Assembly (NCBI GenBank): GCA_027943335.1
Contig: BSBK01000522.1
Location: forward strand, 185,001-249,000
Length of the DNA: 64,000 nt
Reading direction: 5' to 3'
Source: Chamaecyparis obtusa
Taxonomy: Eukaryota > Streptophyta > Pinopsida > Cupressales > Cupressaceae
Both the position numbers and the translations under genes were made by a program. The notes below the pieces were generated by a model, which ran no database searches, had not been told where the DNA came from, and was given only the letters and a program-made list of their open reading frames with translations. Below are positions 46,898 through 58,035 of this stretch, piece by piece (within the stretch, counting starts at the first letter, position 1; each line of letters begins with the position of its first letter).

Positions 46898-48129
46898 TAT
46901 TGGAAATGTATCATGGGAAAGTGAGATACTGAGAGGGGGGGATGAATCAGATATCTACTATTTACTCCATTTTGACATAAATTCACTTGCATAACATAAA
47001 CATCAAATTCAATACTGAAATAGATCTAACATTCTAATCTTCATCAATGAAATTAAAACATAACACAAAAGATTTTCGTTACCCAGAAACCCTTGAAAGG
47101 TAAAACTGGGGTGGGGATGACACCTACAAATCTTCACTACTACAGTATTAAATTTTTCCTATTAGGGCTACAAATTTTAGATCATAAAATAATGATCTAC
47201 CCTGTGAGGGGTCTGCCTTGCTAAGAGCTTAAAGACTTATACAATCTACCTTGGTAAAAGGATTTAAACTTACAACAAAGTAAGCACTCGGTTAAGATAT
47301 TTACTTAGGCCTATTAGGACCACTCTGTTAAGAGATTTTCCCTGACTCACCTGTTAGAATGTCTCAGTACCTGATCCTTCAGTTTTCACTGTGATGCTAA
47401 TAATAAATCTTCTCCTTCCAATACTAGTTTGATCTCCTTAATCAAATATATCTTTGTTTTGTCCTTCACTGCCTTGCTTGGTCACTTTTACTAATCTCTT
47501 CCTATATCAAAATGCCTCTCTATTGTGTATATGAGATCCTTCATACTCTTCCCATACTCTCTTTCACTCATACATCATTTTAGGATTCAGATCTCATCTT
47601 ATATAGACAACAAAATATCCTTCTAAATCAAGATCAACGATCTAGATTCTCTACTTATGCCACTTAAGCATTCCCTAAATATGATAGGCTACATAGATTA
47701 CATAGGGATCAATGATTACAAATATAAGTCATAATCACCTCTGTGATTCCCTCAACAAACATAAAATATTGTGTAGATTTTGGCCAAAATGGTTTACCTT
47801 AGTGTTTGTGTCATTGCAAACACATATGTCAAATCTGGCTTACTTGACATATGAAGTCTCTGACACTCAACATTAACTATTCTTCTTATACTGGTGCTCG
47901 ACACTAATATATCTACGCAACTCAGCATAAACTGCTCGACTATTAGTGAAGTACTCAGTGACCTCTAACTTTCTCGGCAGTAACTACTGCTCGGTAATTG
48001 TACAAGATACAAGTCTAGACATAACTCGACCTTTACTAGATGGCTCGGTCGCAATGATGACTAACCAACATTGCCTAGAAAATGACTAAGTGTAAGACAC
48101 TAATAGACAACAAAACTTAGGGATTAACA
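46898..48129 (-). repeat. 5' LTR of D (right copy)
   Basis: It begins TATTGG (mutated TGTTGG) and ends TTAACA on the plus strand. It keeps the G-run block GAGAGGGGGGGATGAATCAG that is missing from the left copy. Confidence 0.9.
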
Positions 48130-48835
48130 AGATGCTTCTCTGTTCTACACTCACCACCACAACCAAGATGTTAGGGCTTTGCTAGCCATCATGATGAGAT
48201 GTATATGATTATACACCACATTTTGTTTTACTAATAATTTTAATGTTTATCTTGTATGCATATATATTGGATGATGTTTGAGATGTTTTACATACTTATC
48301 CATTTTAATGTAAAACAATGTGTCATATTGCTTTGATCAAAATAAACACATGGTGATGAACATGCATTTCTAATTTAATGTTAACGAGCTTGAGTTTGTA
48401 ATCAATGCTATAATGTTTGAATTGATACATGTGCATGATTTAATTAAATAATTTAATAAGTGTTTAACTAAATATAATAAATGATGATATAATGTACTTC
48501 TATTGAAGCTAAATATCAATGTGATCTAGTTAAGGGATTTATGACTAAACACACCATGATTTATCTAATAAAGTACATGGAACGATTAACAATATGCTAA
48601 CATAATCTAACACAAGTTTTTAATCTATGAAAAAGAAACTACAAAAAGCATCCAAGACAAACTAATATATTGTCATGAACGAAGCAATGCACACTAAAGA
48701 GAAAGAATATCCAACTATCTAACGTAAGATGCTTTAAAGAGGAAACGGTAGCATACCATTCAATAAAGAAGAAATAAAGAAGAAGGGCTAAGCATAGTAT
48801 ATACACAAGAGAATAAAATTAATGGGATATTTAAG
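48130..48835. other. AT-rich spacer without recognisable gene
   Basis: No reading frame longer than a few dozen codons, no repeat pair found. It may continue the pre-insertion sequence interrupted by D. Confidence 0.5.
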
Positions 48836-50197
48836 AGGTGTACCGGGGATAACTTTAAGAAACCCCCCTCCTCCCGAAAAGTATAAAATCATGGCAAATC
48901 ACATATTTTTTGGAGGGAAAATTTTTAATATTGATGGCGAATTATGTTTCAAAATATGGATATTTGGTGGAAATTTTTTTAATAACGTATACCATTTTTA
49001 TAAAAATATGGCGACTGCAAATTTTTTTATAGGAAAATTATTAATTTAATTAGTGAATCAGACTTTCTTATACTAATAAATTATGGCGAAACTATTTTCC
49101 AAATATTTTAATTAATTTATTTGTCATGGCAAATATTTTTCAAAAATGCATATAAAATTGGAAATTTAATACAAGTTGTATAGTTTGTATGGTGATTTAA
49201 TAATTGAAAATAATTATTAAATTTAACATTCCAGGCGATTTAAATTTTTAACTTAAATTTAATAAGTTCAGTCCTAAGTTTTCATTCTCAAAGAATGACA
49301 CGTGTGACGATCCTGGAGAGAGTTTTCAGTAAAGGAGTTATCCCACCACATTATGTCCAAAATGCACCTTCCACCGTTCATCTCTCTTAATCCAATGGTT
49401 CTGATTTGATGTTGAAGTTGCACTAGCAGGCGCAGCGGGTCCCATCACTATGATCCTCATCCAATAAGCCCACAATCAATCATACCATGTGTCATGATTC
49501 CACCAAGAGTTTTCCGTAAAGGTTATGAAGACCAACAATAGGCCCGAAATTCACCTTTGGTCATTGATATGTTGTAATCCAATGGACGTGTGAGTTTGTG
49601 ACCTCATTTTTTGACACCAAAAAAGCAGAATTCTGTTGGAAATCTCTGGTTCGCTACTAATTGCAATTATGAGCTCAGAATCAACTAAATTTTTGTACTA
49701 CTAAATCTCTTGAAACTATCCTTATATACAAATTCTTATTTCAAATTTTGGCGAAGGCGTCGATTATTGCATATGATAACAACTAATATTTGGCCAGCCC
49801 CACGTAATTTCAAGTAATTGACTAGGTGAATAGGGTGGGAATTTAGGACATGATTATGTATAATGCATGGTGAATTGGGTCCTAGTGCAAATAAAACTTT
49901 CACTTGGGACAATGGGCCTTTGGCGAATGGTGATCCTCGAGAAATACACCCTTCCTTAATCCGTGGTGAATAATAGTAAAATATAGTATAGAAAAATGGG
50001 CGAACAACCCAACTACTATAGTGAAATTACGTACAAATATTGGCGAACAAGTCGACCAGTATACGTGTCTTTTATAAAATATGGGCGAACTGGTCAACTT
50101 CTATACTATGCATTTCTTCGCCAATTTCTATAGGCCTGACAAGACATATTCACCAATTGGCAAAGAATCGCCACTAAAAATATCCCTGAGGTATACC
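48836..50197. mobile_element. Candidate non-autonomous DNA transposon with subterminal GGCGAA repeats
   Basis: The left end AGGTGTACCGGGGATA and the right end, read on the minus strand, AGGTATACCTCAGGGATA form imperfect terminal inverted repeats. Inside, short motifs of the form TGGCGAAY or TGGCAAAT occur about twelve times near both ends (for example 48933, 49083, 49750, 49920, 50040 and inverted at 50118), which is the usual look of subterminal transposase-binding repeats. No transposase is encoded. I could not find a convincing target duplication, so limits and superfamily are uncertain. Confidence 0.4.
49299..49600 (+). repeat. Imperfect direct duplication, period about 190 bp
   Basis: GAGAGTTTTCAGTAAAGG...TTAATCCAATGG (49318-49400) recurs as AAGAGTTTTCCGTAAAGG...GTAATCCAATGG (49506-49585). 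The copies are diverged. They lie within the candidate DNA transposon. Confidence 0.55.
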
Positions 50198-51778
50198 TTC
50201 CACATCTACTATTCTGTAAGCACTTGATCCATGGACTTTAGCAATGATGTACAACCCAAGCCTATTTAGATTGAACTTTCCTTTCCCCCCCCCAATTAAG
50301 TATTCGTGTTGCATTTCAATTTTCATAGAGCACTAAGTCATTAATTGAGAAATATTGTTGAATAATGTTGTTGTTAGAACTATGGTGCATAGTGTTTTGA
50401 TAAGCTTGAATGTGTTCAAGAGCATTTATACATTGTTCATCAAGCATTTCAAGTTTTTGAACATGTTTTTCTCTATAAGTATCATCATCAAGCATCCCCT
50501 TTTAATGTCCCCTATTTGGGACTTTACTTGATTTACCCTAAAATTCCCAACTAGGGTTTGGATTGCATTTGGAAATGATAGATTACTTAGTTTTTGTAAT
50601 ATCCCCTACTTGGAAGTTGCCAATTTCCAATTATTAACATACATCACTAATTAAGAAACGATCATTTACTCATAATACATACTTAACTCCTAATTCCTTA
50701 CATTTCTCTCCTAATCAATAACCGTAAGAAGTACATGGATTTACTTGTCCTCACAACACTTGGAAACCAATCTACAAGTGAGCTCCCCCAAGATTTCCAA
50801 AACACAAATGCATACCTATCTTGGGACCTCTCCCTCAAAGATTTATGATATTTTCCCTTACCCCATCTTGGGAGTTTCCTCCTACATTTCAAGGTATCAA
50901 CCCATCTCTCACTGACAAAACCAATCTATCCTCTTAACGATATTAATGAATGAACAGAGAATCAATTAAGTATATATTATTATTTCATATATTACAAATA
51001 TGTATGTGTATGTATATATGCATATATACATAAAATGTAACAAACCACACTCATATAACACCATATAATAGTTCTCATCCTTAATAGGATTCAAACATAA
51101 TATTTCGTAATCAGTACTCATAGATTGCTTGCCAACAATAAATATGATTTATTTCATTTCTTATCTCTTTCTTATAAAGAGTATAAAATTATATATATAC
51201 ATATATAATTTTCTAATCATCTAAATCCATGATTTCCTTTCACTATTCATTCTTCGATGCCTTTGTATCTGAAATGATAAGTCACATTGTAAGAAGATGA
51301 TTTATGAGTACTCTTCATTATGCTTAAGCACGCCATTTCACAATGACTACTAATGGGTACATGATATATAATATAGATCTATTTGTTATCTCTATCGATT
51401 AGTCTTCCTACTAATCGCTGCCTTTATTACCACGCTTCATATCATTTCACAATTCAATTAGTAATGACTAAAATAATAAACTGTCGTAATATCTGATATG
51501 TAATTTGTCCCTAACGACAGTTTGAATTAATTGGTATTGTTAATGTTTGATCGATCTCTTCTCTAATGTCATGGCTTAAGCTCATACAAGTTCAAGTTAA
51601 TGTGGTTGTCTTCGTAATTGATGTTCTTTCTGGCTGATACGACCGTTGCTTCTTTCATTATTTGATTATAAAGATTACCTTTATGAAATCACCAGACGAT
51701 AAAGTTAATATATTATCGCGGACTTAATCCACGGCGACGATGCTTAGTAGTATTTTATAATGCTTAATCGAATGTGTA
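50198..51778. other. Intergenic AT-rich sequence, no gene seen
   Basis: No supported coding region on either strand. A short TATG/TATA microsatellite lies near 51000-51032, and an 8- to 10-base C-run near 50285. Confidence 0.5.
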
Positions 51779-51815
51779 TTTGATATCTTTCTTACCAACT
51801 CATCTCTTAGGCCCA

Positions 51816-52020
51816 TTTGGTTGCCATTAACTTGGAATAGGAAAATAAGAATGGGTGCATTGGCATAAGTTAATTCTAATTTTGGTCTAAAATGAGCATT
51901 CAGCCAATTCCAGGTTCTGAGAGGAATTGGTTGAATGCTCATTTTGGACCAAAATTAGAATTAACTTATACCAATTCACCAATTCTCATTTTCCTATTCC
52001 AGGTTAATTCCAGCAACCAA
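51816..52020. mobile_element. Foldback/MITE-like palindrome
   Basis: Arms of about 96-98 bases, 51816-51911 and 51923-52020, are inverted copies (TTTGGTTGCC...CCAATTCC against GGAATTGG...GCAACCAA) around an 11-base loop. A 28-base direct repeat, TTTGATATC.TTCTTACCAA and the following CTCATCT, flanks it at 51779-51806 and 52048-52075, and ACTCATCTC also sits at the right arm edge. No protein is encoded. A hairpin MITE is the simplest reading; the precise target duplication is unclear. Confidence 0.7.
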
Positions 52021-52139
52021 ACTCATCTCGCATTGAAGTTTTTGGTGTTTGATATCCTTCTTACCAACTCATCTTGCATTGAAAATTCCATAGGTAATAT
52101 GTCAAACTATCACGGAAGGTCCCATTCGACTGCTTAGCT

Positions 52140-52576
52140 TATTTTGACTAGGAGCCGCTCAACTTTTAAAGCAGCCATGTGTGAAGCCAAAGACTCCATG
52201 AATATTTTATTTTATTGCTTATTTTATCTTCAATTATATTTTTAAATAAAATTGGTAATATTTTTTTTGCACAAAAAATTTGGAAGAAAAAAAGATAAAA
52301 AAAGAGGAGGGAAAGAAATATATGGACCACCTAGAATTTTCTCAATAAGTAGCTTATTTCTTGTCTCCCTTTTTTGTCAAAGCTTAATTTCAATTCCTGA
52401 ACTTTAGATGCTCCACTAAAATAGGGAAATATTCTAATTTATCCTTTTTCCATGGTTGAAGATTTGCATGGGAACACTCCAACTACTTAAATTTAAGTAT
52501 AAAATGCACTTAAGCAGTGACATGGGGGCAGTTTCCTTTATGGACATATTCATTGCCCAATGCTTGCTCATCGCGA
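52140..52576. other. AT-rich spacer, no gene seen
   Basis: A/T-rich runs and no reading frame with recognisable motifs. Confidence 0.5.
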
Positions 52577-52760
52577 CCTTCTCTAATCTTGGTCGATCTT
52601 TAATAAGTGGGATACTAGACTAAAACAAATCTAGATGCTTGTTATCTTCTTTGTTGCTGAAAATTGAACCTTCTCTAACCTCAGTTAGTCCTTAATAAGT
52701 GTGATACTAGACCAAAGCCAATCTAGATGCTTGGTATCTTCTTTGTTGCTGAAAATTGAG
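52577..52760 (+). repeat. Tandem duplication, 2 x 92 bp
   Basis: Two head-to-tail copies begin CCTTCTCTAA at 52577 and 52669 and end in TTGTTGCTGAAAATTGA. They differ at a handful of positions. The LINE target site lies 18 bases downstream. Confidence 0.85.
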
Positions 52761-52796
52761 TCTCATACTAATCATGTAACTTACTAGCTTTATGAT

Positions 52797-54230
52797 ATCA
52801 TTCTTGAAGGGAGAAGGTGGAAGTTGGGAGATGGGGTTAAAATTGACTTTTGGGATGATCCTTGGATCCAATCAAAACCTCTATCAAATAAACAAGAATG
52901 GAAGGAACTATCAATCAAGCCAAAGCTATCTTTGGAATCAAAGTCTCAGACTATTGGCAAACCAACAAATAGAGGGATATTGAAAGTATAGACAACAGAT
53001 TTTCTCTGCTTATGATTGAATTACATTCTTGGTTCATCAGGGACAACTGTCAAGATAAAATTATTTGGAACCCTACTGCTAATGGTGAATATTTGGTTGC
53101 CTCTGCTTGCTCTTTGTCCTTCTCCAGGGAAGTTAAACCCCTGTGGGCGACTGTTTGGTATAAATTTCTCACTCCCAAAATTATTTTTTTCTACTGGATC
53201 CTTGCCCAAAATAAGCCCCTAACTCTTGATAATTTGTCAAAAAAGGGTTTCATTTTGGTTAATAGATGTTTTCTTTGCATGGAAAAATTTGAGTCTTGTG
53301 ATCATCTTATGCTTCATTGTAGCTATACTCGTAGGGTTTGGGATATTATCTTCAAAAAGTGGAATTTGTGTTGGTTGTTTCCTAATTCTTGGCAGAAATT
53401 TGTCATCCAATGGAGCTTCCCTTTTCCTAATGAGATGGCCAGAGAATTTTGGAAACTTATCCCACCCCACCTAAGCTGGTGTATATGGAAGGAAAGAAAT
53501 AATAGAATTTTTAGGGAAAAATTTGCTAAACTAGAGGTCATTGGTAACAATATTTGTAGAGGGCTGGAGGAAAATTTTATCAATGCTATTCTTAATAATA
53601 AGAAGAAGTTCAAGGAAAGTTTGTCTATAGATGACATTAAAAACTGGAATTTCCCTTATACCAGTCCTCAGTCTAATCTATCTAGAACCAACTCGGTTTG
53701 GATAGCATCCCCTAATGGCTGGATCAAAGTGAACTTTGATGGTGCGTCAAAAGGTAACTCGGGAGCCTCGAGGGGAGGTGGTGTCATCAGATATTGTAAT
53801 GGGAATTGTTTGGGAGCTATAGCAACTCCGCTGGGGATCCAATCAAACCACAAAGTTGAGGCTATGGATGCTCTCAATGTGATTATGCTGGTGGAAGAGT
53901 TAGGGTGTAAAAATGTTTGGTTGGAAGGAGATTCCCTAGACATTGTAAATAATATCAAAGGAATCAATTCCCCCTCCTGGACTATTGAGCATATTATTGC
54001 TAAAATTAGTAAAATTTCCCAATCCTTTGAATCTTTCCATGTCTCACATAGCTATCGTGAAACTAATTAGGTTGTTGATGGTTTGGCCAATCTTGGTAAG
54101 AAGTGACAGAATGCTTAAATGGTATGGTGCAACTAAAATTAATGATGATATAAATTCATGCATTAATTATGACCGTCTAAGGAAAAAAGAAGGAATTATT
54201 TGCTCTGTTAACAATGAGTACACATCATGA
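52797..54230 (+). pseudogene. LINE ORF2 C-terminus: zf-RVT and RNase H
   Basis: The frame opens with GRRWKLGDGVKIDFWDDPWI, the stretch that follows the RT domain in plant LINEs. After a frame change near 52970 the zf-RVT region reads DKIIWNPTANGEYLV, NRCFLCMEKFESCDHLMLHC and WDIIFKKWN, with the Cys-Cys-His-Cys set intact. RNase H occupies about 53700-54110: VNFDGASKGNSGASRGG, NHKVEAMDALN, WLEGDSLDIV and, after a stop replacing one residue, VVDGLANLG; the four acidic positions are recognisable. One more shift near 54095 leads to a tail ending at 54230. RT and endonuclease are missing through 5' truncation. Confidence 0.9.
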
Positions 54231-54507
54231 AGTAAGAAATTCTTTGATTAAGCCAGAGGTGATGTGGATTCATGTGAAGGTCATATCTATGTTTCATAAA
54301 ACACCTCTAATTATGACTACTCTGAAGGTGAAGTGCCAAATCATTATTACCTGTCACTACCTCCAGATTTTGCACGTGATTAGGGATACAAACCAAATGC
54401 ATCGTATTTACTTTCCCAAGTGAGTTTTAAGAGATTGTTTTTCCTTAACTCTGCATCTTAAGGAGAACTCTCACTCTAAGAATAAGGAGCTGGGTGATAT
54501 TTCAACA

Positions 54508-56424
54508 ATGGGTGGCGAATTAAGAAGGGAAGAACCGACAGACTGTAAATGGAGGCATAACAAGGAAGTCTGGAGTGAGCTTAAAAAAGGGAAAGTGCAC
54601 CAGTTCCTTAAACGGTTGCACAGGCATGATAAAGAGGTTTCTAAAGATTTTTTTGATGGGTGGGATAAGGGAATGGTTAACTTGACAAGGAAGTTCTTCA
54701 GCCTTACTCTGGAGCTTCTTGCGGAAATCACAGGTCTCCCCCTCAAAGGTATGTAGTATTCAAAAGAGATTAAAGTGGGCAACAAAGCTTATAAGGAGTT
54801 CCCTATTACTGATGAAGAGTGTGCCCTATTGATCAAAGGTAAGAATGATTATGTTGAAATGGATAACATAGAGAATATATGGGGCTTTGTTATTAGGGTT
54901 ATAATGGAGTATTTTACCCTTAAAGGCCTCTTTTCCAGAGTTTATAATTATCACTTTGTCTTGGCTAATCACTTTCATCATGACAAGAGGGTTTCCTTCC
55001 CTTTTTTTCTTTTGAGCTCATTGAATCAAAGCATAACTGAATACAGGATGAAGAATCAACCTATTCTTCACATCGGGCTCGTTCTCCTTATTGTTGACTA
55101 TGCCAGGGACCACATTCCTGAGCCCATCCCTTCCCAAGTCAGCATCAAGAAGAGGAAAAACCCTGTCTCTTCTTTGAATAAGATTAAACATCCTCGCAAA
55201 AAAGCCATTTCCTCTTCTACTATAGCTGCAGAGTTAACTGGTCTGAAGGAGGGTCAAGAGGCAGAGAAGGAACCCTCGGGAAAAGATACTTCTAGGTTCA
55301 AAGAGGAAAATGTGGCTACCAAAGATGATTCTGGGTTGAAAGATTGCCAGGAGATAATGGCTGATGAAATGGATAAAGTTGAGGTAGTGAAAGAGGACAA
55401 TGAGAATAGGGATACTACTGAGAAGGCTACTATTGAAGTCGTCGAGTCTATCAAAGATCATGAGGAAGCTGCCATCTCCTGTACCCAAGCTGCTAAGGAG
55501 GAGGTAATGGTGAACCCTGAAGATGTAACTAAAAATATCATTGACATGGTGGAGGGCTACTTTGGGACCGAGCAGGAGAATTCCAAAGTGTCTAAGGAAG
55601 ACACTAATAATTCTAATGATATCAGGGAGAAGGACATTCCAGAGACCTCGACCGCTGGTGATGGTAGCAATCATGAGGCTGAGGGAGTGGGTAACCAAGT
55701 CCATGATGTTGAAAAGGAGGGCAGTAAAGAGGATATCAACATTGTTGATGATGACTCCAGTAAAGAGGACCTCGGTGCTATGGAGGAGGACACCCCTGCT
55801 ATTTTTTATTCCCCCATCTCTGGTAAGGATAATGATAACGAGGACTGTGAGATTAGTTCTGAAAAGAAACTTCACAGTCCCCTTGAGGTTGATCTTAGGA
55901 AAAGGTAATCCCATGTAAAGAGAGTTGTTTCTATGACCGCTCTCCAACTTGTTAAGAACAAGTCTATCTATAGCTATAACCTTGACAAATGGGTCCAAAA
56001 CGACCTGGTTGAGCTGAAGAATAGGTGTATTAGGCTAGAGACAAGGAATGTCATGCTAGAGGAAACCATCGATAATATTAGGAAGGAAGTTGCTTATAAC
56101 AAAGGTAAAGAGGAGGTTTTTGATAAAGGTACAAATGACTCCACTAAGCTGGAGGAAATAATTAACAAAGCTTTGGAGAAAGCTATGATTTCAGTTAATG
56201 ACAAGATCAATAAGAATGAAGCTATGTTAAAAAAATTTCTTACTCTGTCCAACGCTAGTATGAAAACTACTCTGGATAATTTGAAGTCACTAAGCAGTGT
56301 GCTGGAAGGTAACAACAAGGACATAGTGACTGAGAAAAAAGACACGACTGATCCCAGTCAGCTAATGGGTCCGGGGACCAGAACAAGATCTACTACCAGG
56401 AAGAAGACTAAGACAAAGGTCTAG
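54508..56424 (+). pseudogene. LINE-borne ORF3: unknown protein with coiled coil, about 639 codons
   Basis: One frame from ATG 54508 with only two internal stops (54754-54756 TAG, 55906-55908 TAA). Residues 1-200 look globular: LTRKFFSLTLELLAEITGLP, then RVYNYHFVLANHFHHDKRVS, PFFLLSSLNQSI and LHIGLVLLIVDYARDHI. A basic patch KKRKNPVSSLNKIKHPRKKA (about 213-233) could be a nuclear signal. Residues 235-465 are highly acidic (Glu/Asp/Ser/Lys), 475-600 form a coiled coil, and the end is basic (RTRSTTRKKTKTK). It resembles neither LINE ORF1 (no CCHC, no RRM-like motif) nor ORF2. The helical ITGLP turn recalls VTGYP in element D ORF2 and the LP-I-G turn of plant mobile domains; that link is only a suggestion. 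Confidence 0.75.
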
Positions 56425-56739
56425 GAAATAATGAACCTAAAAGAATCAATCAAGACCATGCAGAGCCAGCTGGTGGAGTCGGAGTGCTTCTTGAAGATTT
56501 TGTCCTGATTCTGCTATTGGAGGCTTTTTTGGCCCTGTCTTGCTGTGGGCTTTCCATTTTTTGTCTAGTTCTCTAGTGCTTTTTGTGTTTATGTCTATTG
56601 AAATTTTGGGAAGTGTCCCTTTTGGGGACTGTCCCTTCGTGGGATAGTCTGTTGTCCTTTGGTCTTCATTGCTTATCTTTCATAATCTTTGTTAAAGAGT
56701 TTCAGGGCCCCTTCAAAACCTGATGTTACCTTAATCAAA
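56425..56739 (+). other. LINE 3' untranslated region
   Basis: It contains alternating T/G-rich and CCC sequence, GTGTCCCTTTTGGGGACTGT with a second short copy (GTCCCTTCGTGGGATAG) that could form a hairpin, and ends AAAGAGTTTCAGGGCCCC...TCAAAA. The terminal motif is common to plant LINE 3' ends. Confidence 0.75.
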
Positions 56740-56758
56740 AACTTACTAACTTTATGAT

Positions 56759-56904
56759 TCTATTTTCTCCATCATATTTGAAGCTATCCACCTTTCATTT
56801 ATTTTAGTTATTCTAATTACATTATATTTTTTTAGTATTTATTAATTAATTTTTATATTTTATATTATTTATTATTAAATCTTATTTCAAAAAGGGGACA
56901 TTCA
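56759..56904. other. AT-rich spacer
   Basis: Very A/T-rich (TTATTTATTATTAAATC). No feature seen. Confidence 0.5.
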
Positions 56905-57838
56905 AACCTTAAGAGAAATTCTTAATGAAGGAATCTCTAACTCTAAAAGGATAATCGCTTCAACATTATAAACAAGGTTATAAGGAGTAGTACCTGCAGT
57001 TGTACACATTCTAGATCGATAAGCCCATAAAGTGTAAGATAACTGAGTATGCCAATCCTTACCATGTTTGTTGACAACTTTATGAAGGCTTTGCTCAATT
57101 ATATTATTTTAAGCTTTGGCTAGACCATTTGATTGAGCACAGTAAATAGTTGAAAAAGGATGTTGAATATGATAATTCTCAAGAAAATTCTTCTCATCTT
57201 TGTTCTTAAATGAAGTACCATTATCATAAGTCAAAGTGGAAGGTACCCCCAAATTAAGAAATGATATTATCTAGGAAGAATTGACAAATTACTTTAGCGG
57301 TTGTTGATCAAGGGGGAATAGCTTCAATCCTCTTCAAAAATTATTTTGTAGTGTGATGATGAAGGTATGTCCTTGAGAAGATGGAGGATAAATTTTACCA
57401 GTAAGATCCAAACCCCTTAATGAGAATGGCCAAGAAGCAACTTGAGCTCTAAGCTCATGGGCACGAGCATGAATCAAATTATTATGTTGTTGATACTGAT
57501 GACACTTTTTGACAAAGGCAAAATAATTGTTTTCCGTGATTTTCCTATAATATCTCACATGGAGAAACCTTTGAACCAAAGATTTACCAATGAAATGCCC
57601 CCTTGCAAGTACTTGCATGTCCTTCCTCAAGATCAATGGGGATATCTGATTTGCTGAGACAATGAAGGAGAAGGTTGTTATAACCTCTCATATAAAGAAA
57701 ATTGGAGAGAATAATGTATCATGGAACAATTTATCGAATCCAAGTTCTAATGTTTTTACTTGTGGGATTAGGAAAAGTACCATCACACAAATATAAAAGA
57801 AATATGGGAGTACCATTTATCATAATCCATGTTGTAAT
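56905..57838 (-). pseudogene. Ty3/gypsy integrase fragment, minus strand
   Basis: On the minus strand the fragment reads from about 57838: CDGTFPNPTSKNIRTW, GYNNLLLHCLSKSDIP, then FVKKCHQYQQHNNLIH (zinc-binding region, second Cys of CHQCQ lost), WPFSLRGLDLTGKIYPPSSQ (first Asp), GVPSTLTYDNGTSFKN (second Asp), AQSNGLAKA (catalytic Glu changed to Lys) and WAYRSRMCTTAGTTPY. It ends VYNVEAIILLELEIPSL near 56905. The style is of plant Athila/Tat-like Ty3/gypsy integrases. No LTR or RT remains; it is cut at 57838 by copia fragment F. Several stops. Confidence 0.88.
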
Positions 57839-58035
57839 TGTTAGGATTAGAAGACAGATATATGCAAAACTTAACTGATAATCCAAAGGAATAAAACACA
57901 AAAATATAACAAGAAGACAAAGATTTAACGTGGTTCACCCAATCTTGGGCTACGCCCACCAAACAGAGAGTCCACTTATTTTATTATCCAATGAAGAGAA
58001 AATTTGATAAGGATTGTAATCCTATAATTTAAATA

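Larger units (their letters stand above)
39704..48129 (-). mobile_element. LTR element D (non-autonomous, ORF1+ORF2 family), minus strand
   Basis: LTRs 39704-40893 (3' copy in the element's sense) and 46898-48129 (5' copy) bound a 6-kb interior. On the minus strand the order is LTR, primer site TTGGTATCAGAGCT (46883-46896), ORF1 (46836-45364), ORF2 (44795-41183), purine tract GTCAAAGGGGGAGAT (40894-40908), LTR. No pol gene. The interior is uninterrupted, so D gives the cleanest view of the family plan. Flanks do not show a clear 5-bp duplication (ACTAA left, AGATG right). Confidence 0.88.
52797..56739 (+). mobile_element. 5'-truncated LINE with an extra 3' reading frame
   Basis: Direct repeats AACTTACTAGCTTTATGAT (52778-52796) and AACTTACTAACTTTATGAT (56740-56758) differ at one of 19 positions and mark a target-primed insertion. 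The insert begins inside ORF2, carries the C-terminal zinc-finger and RNase H parts, an additional open region 54508-56424, and a 3' end TTCAGGGCCCC...TTAATCAAAA typical of plant L1-type LINEs. The A-tail is very short. Because one target duplication encloses everything, the extra reading frame moved with the LINE transcript. Confidence 0.9.

Noticed and set aside
39704..48129. Target duplication for D
   Set aside because: ACTAA and AGATG do not match, possibly because the left LTR end is altered; not claimed.
55234..55998. 254-codon minus-strand frame
   Set aside because: It is antisense to the acidic part of LINE ORF3; the sense frame is continuous in phase with both neighbouring segments, the antisense one is not.
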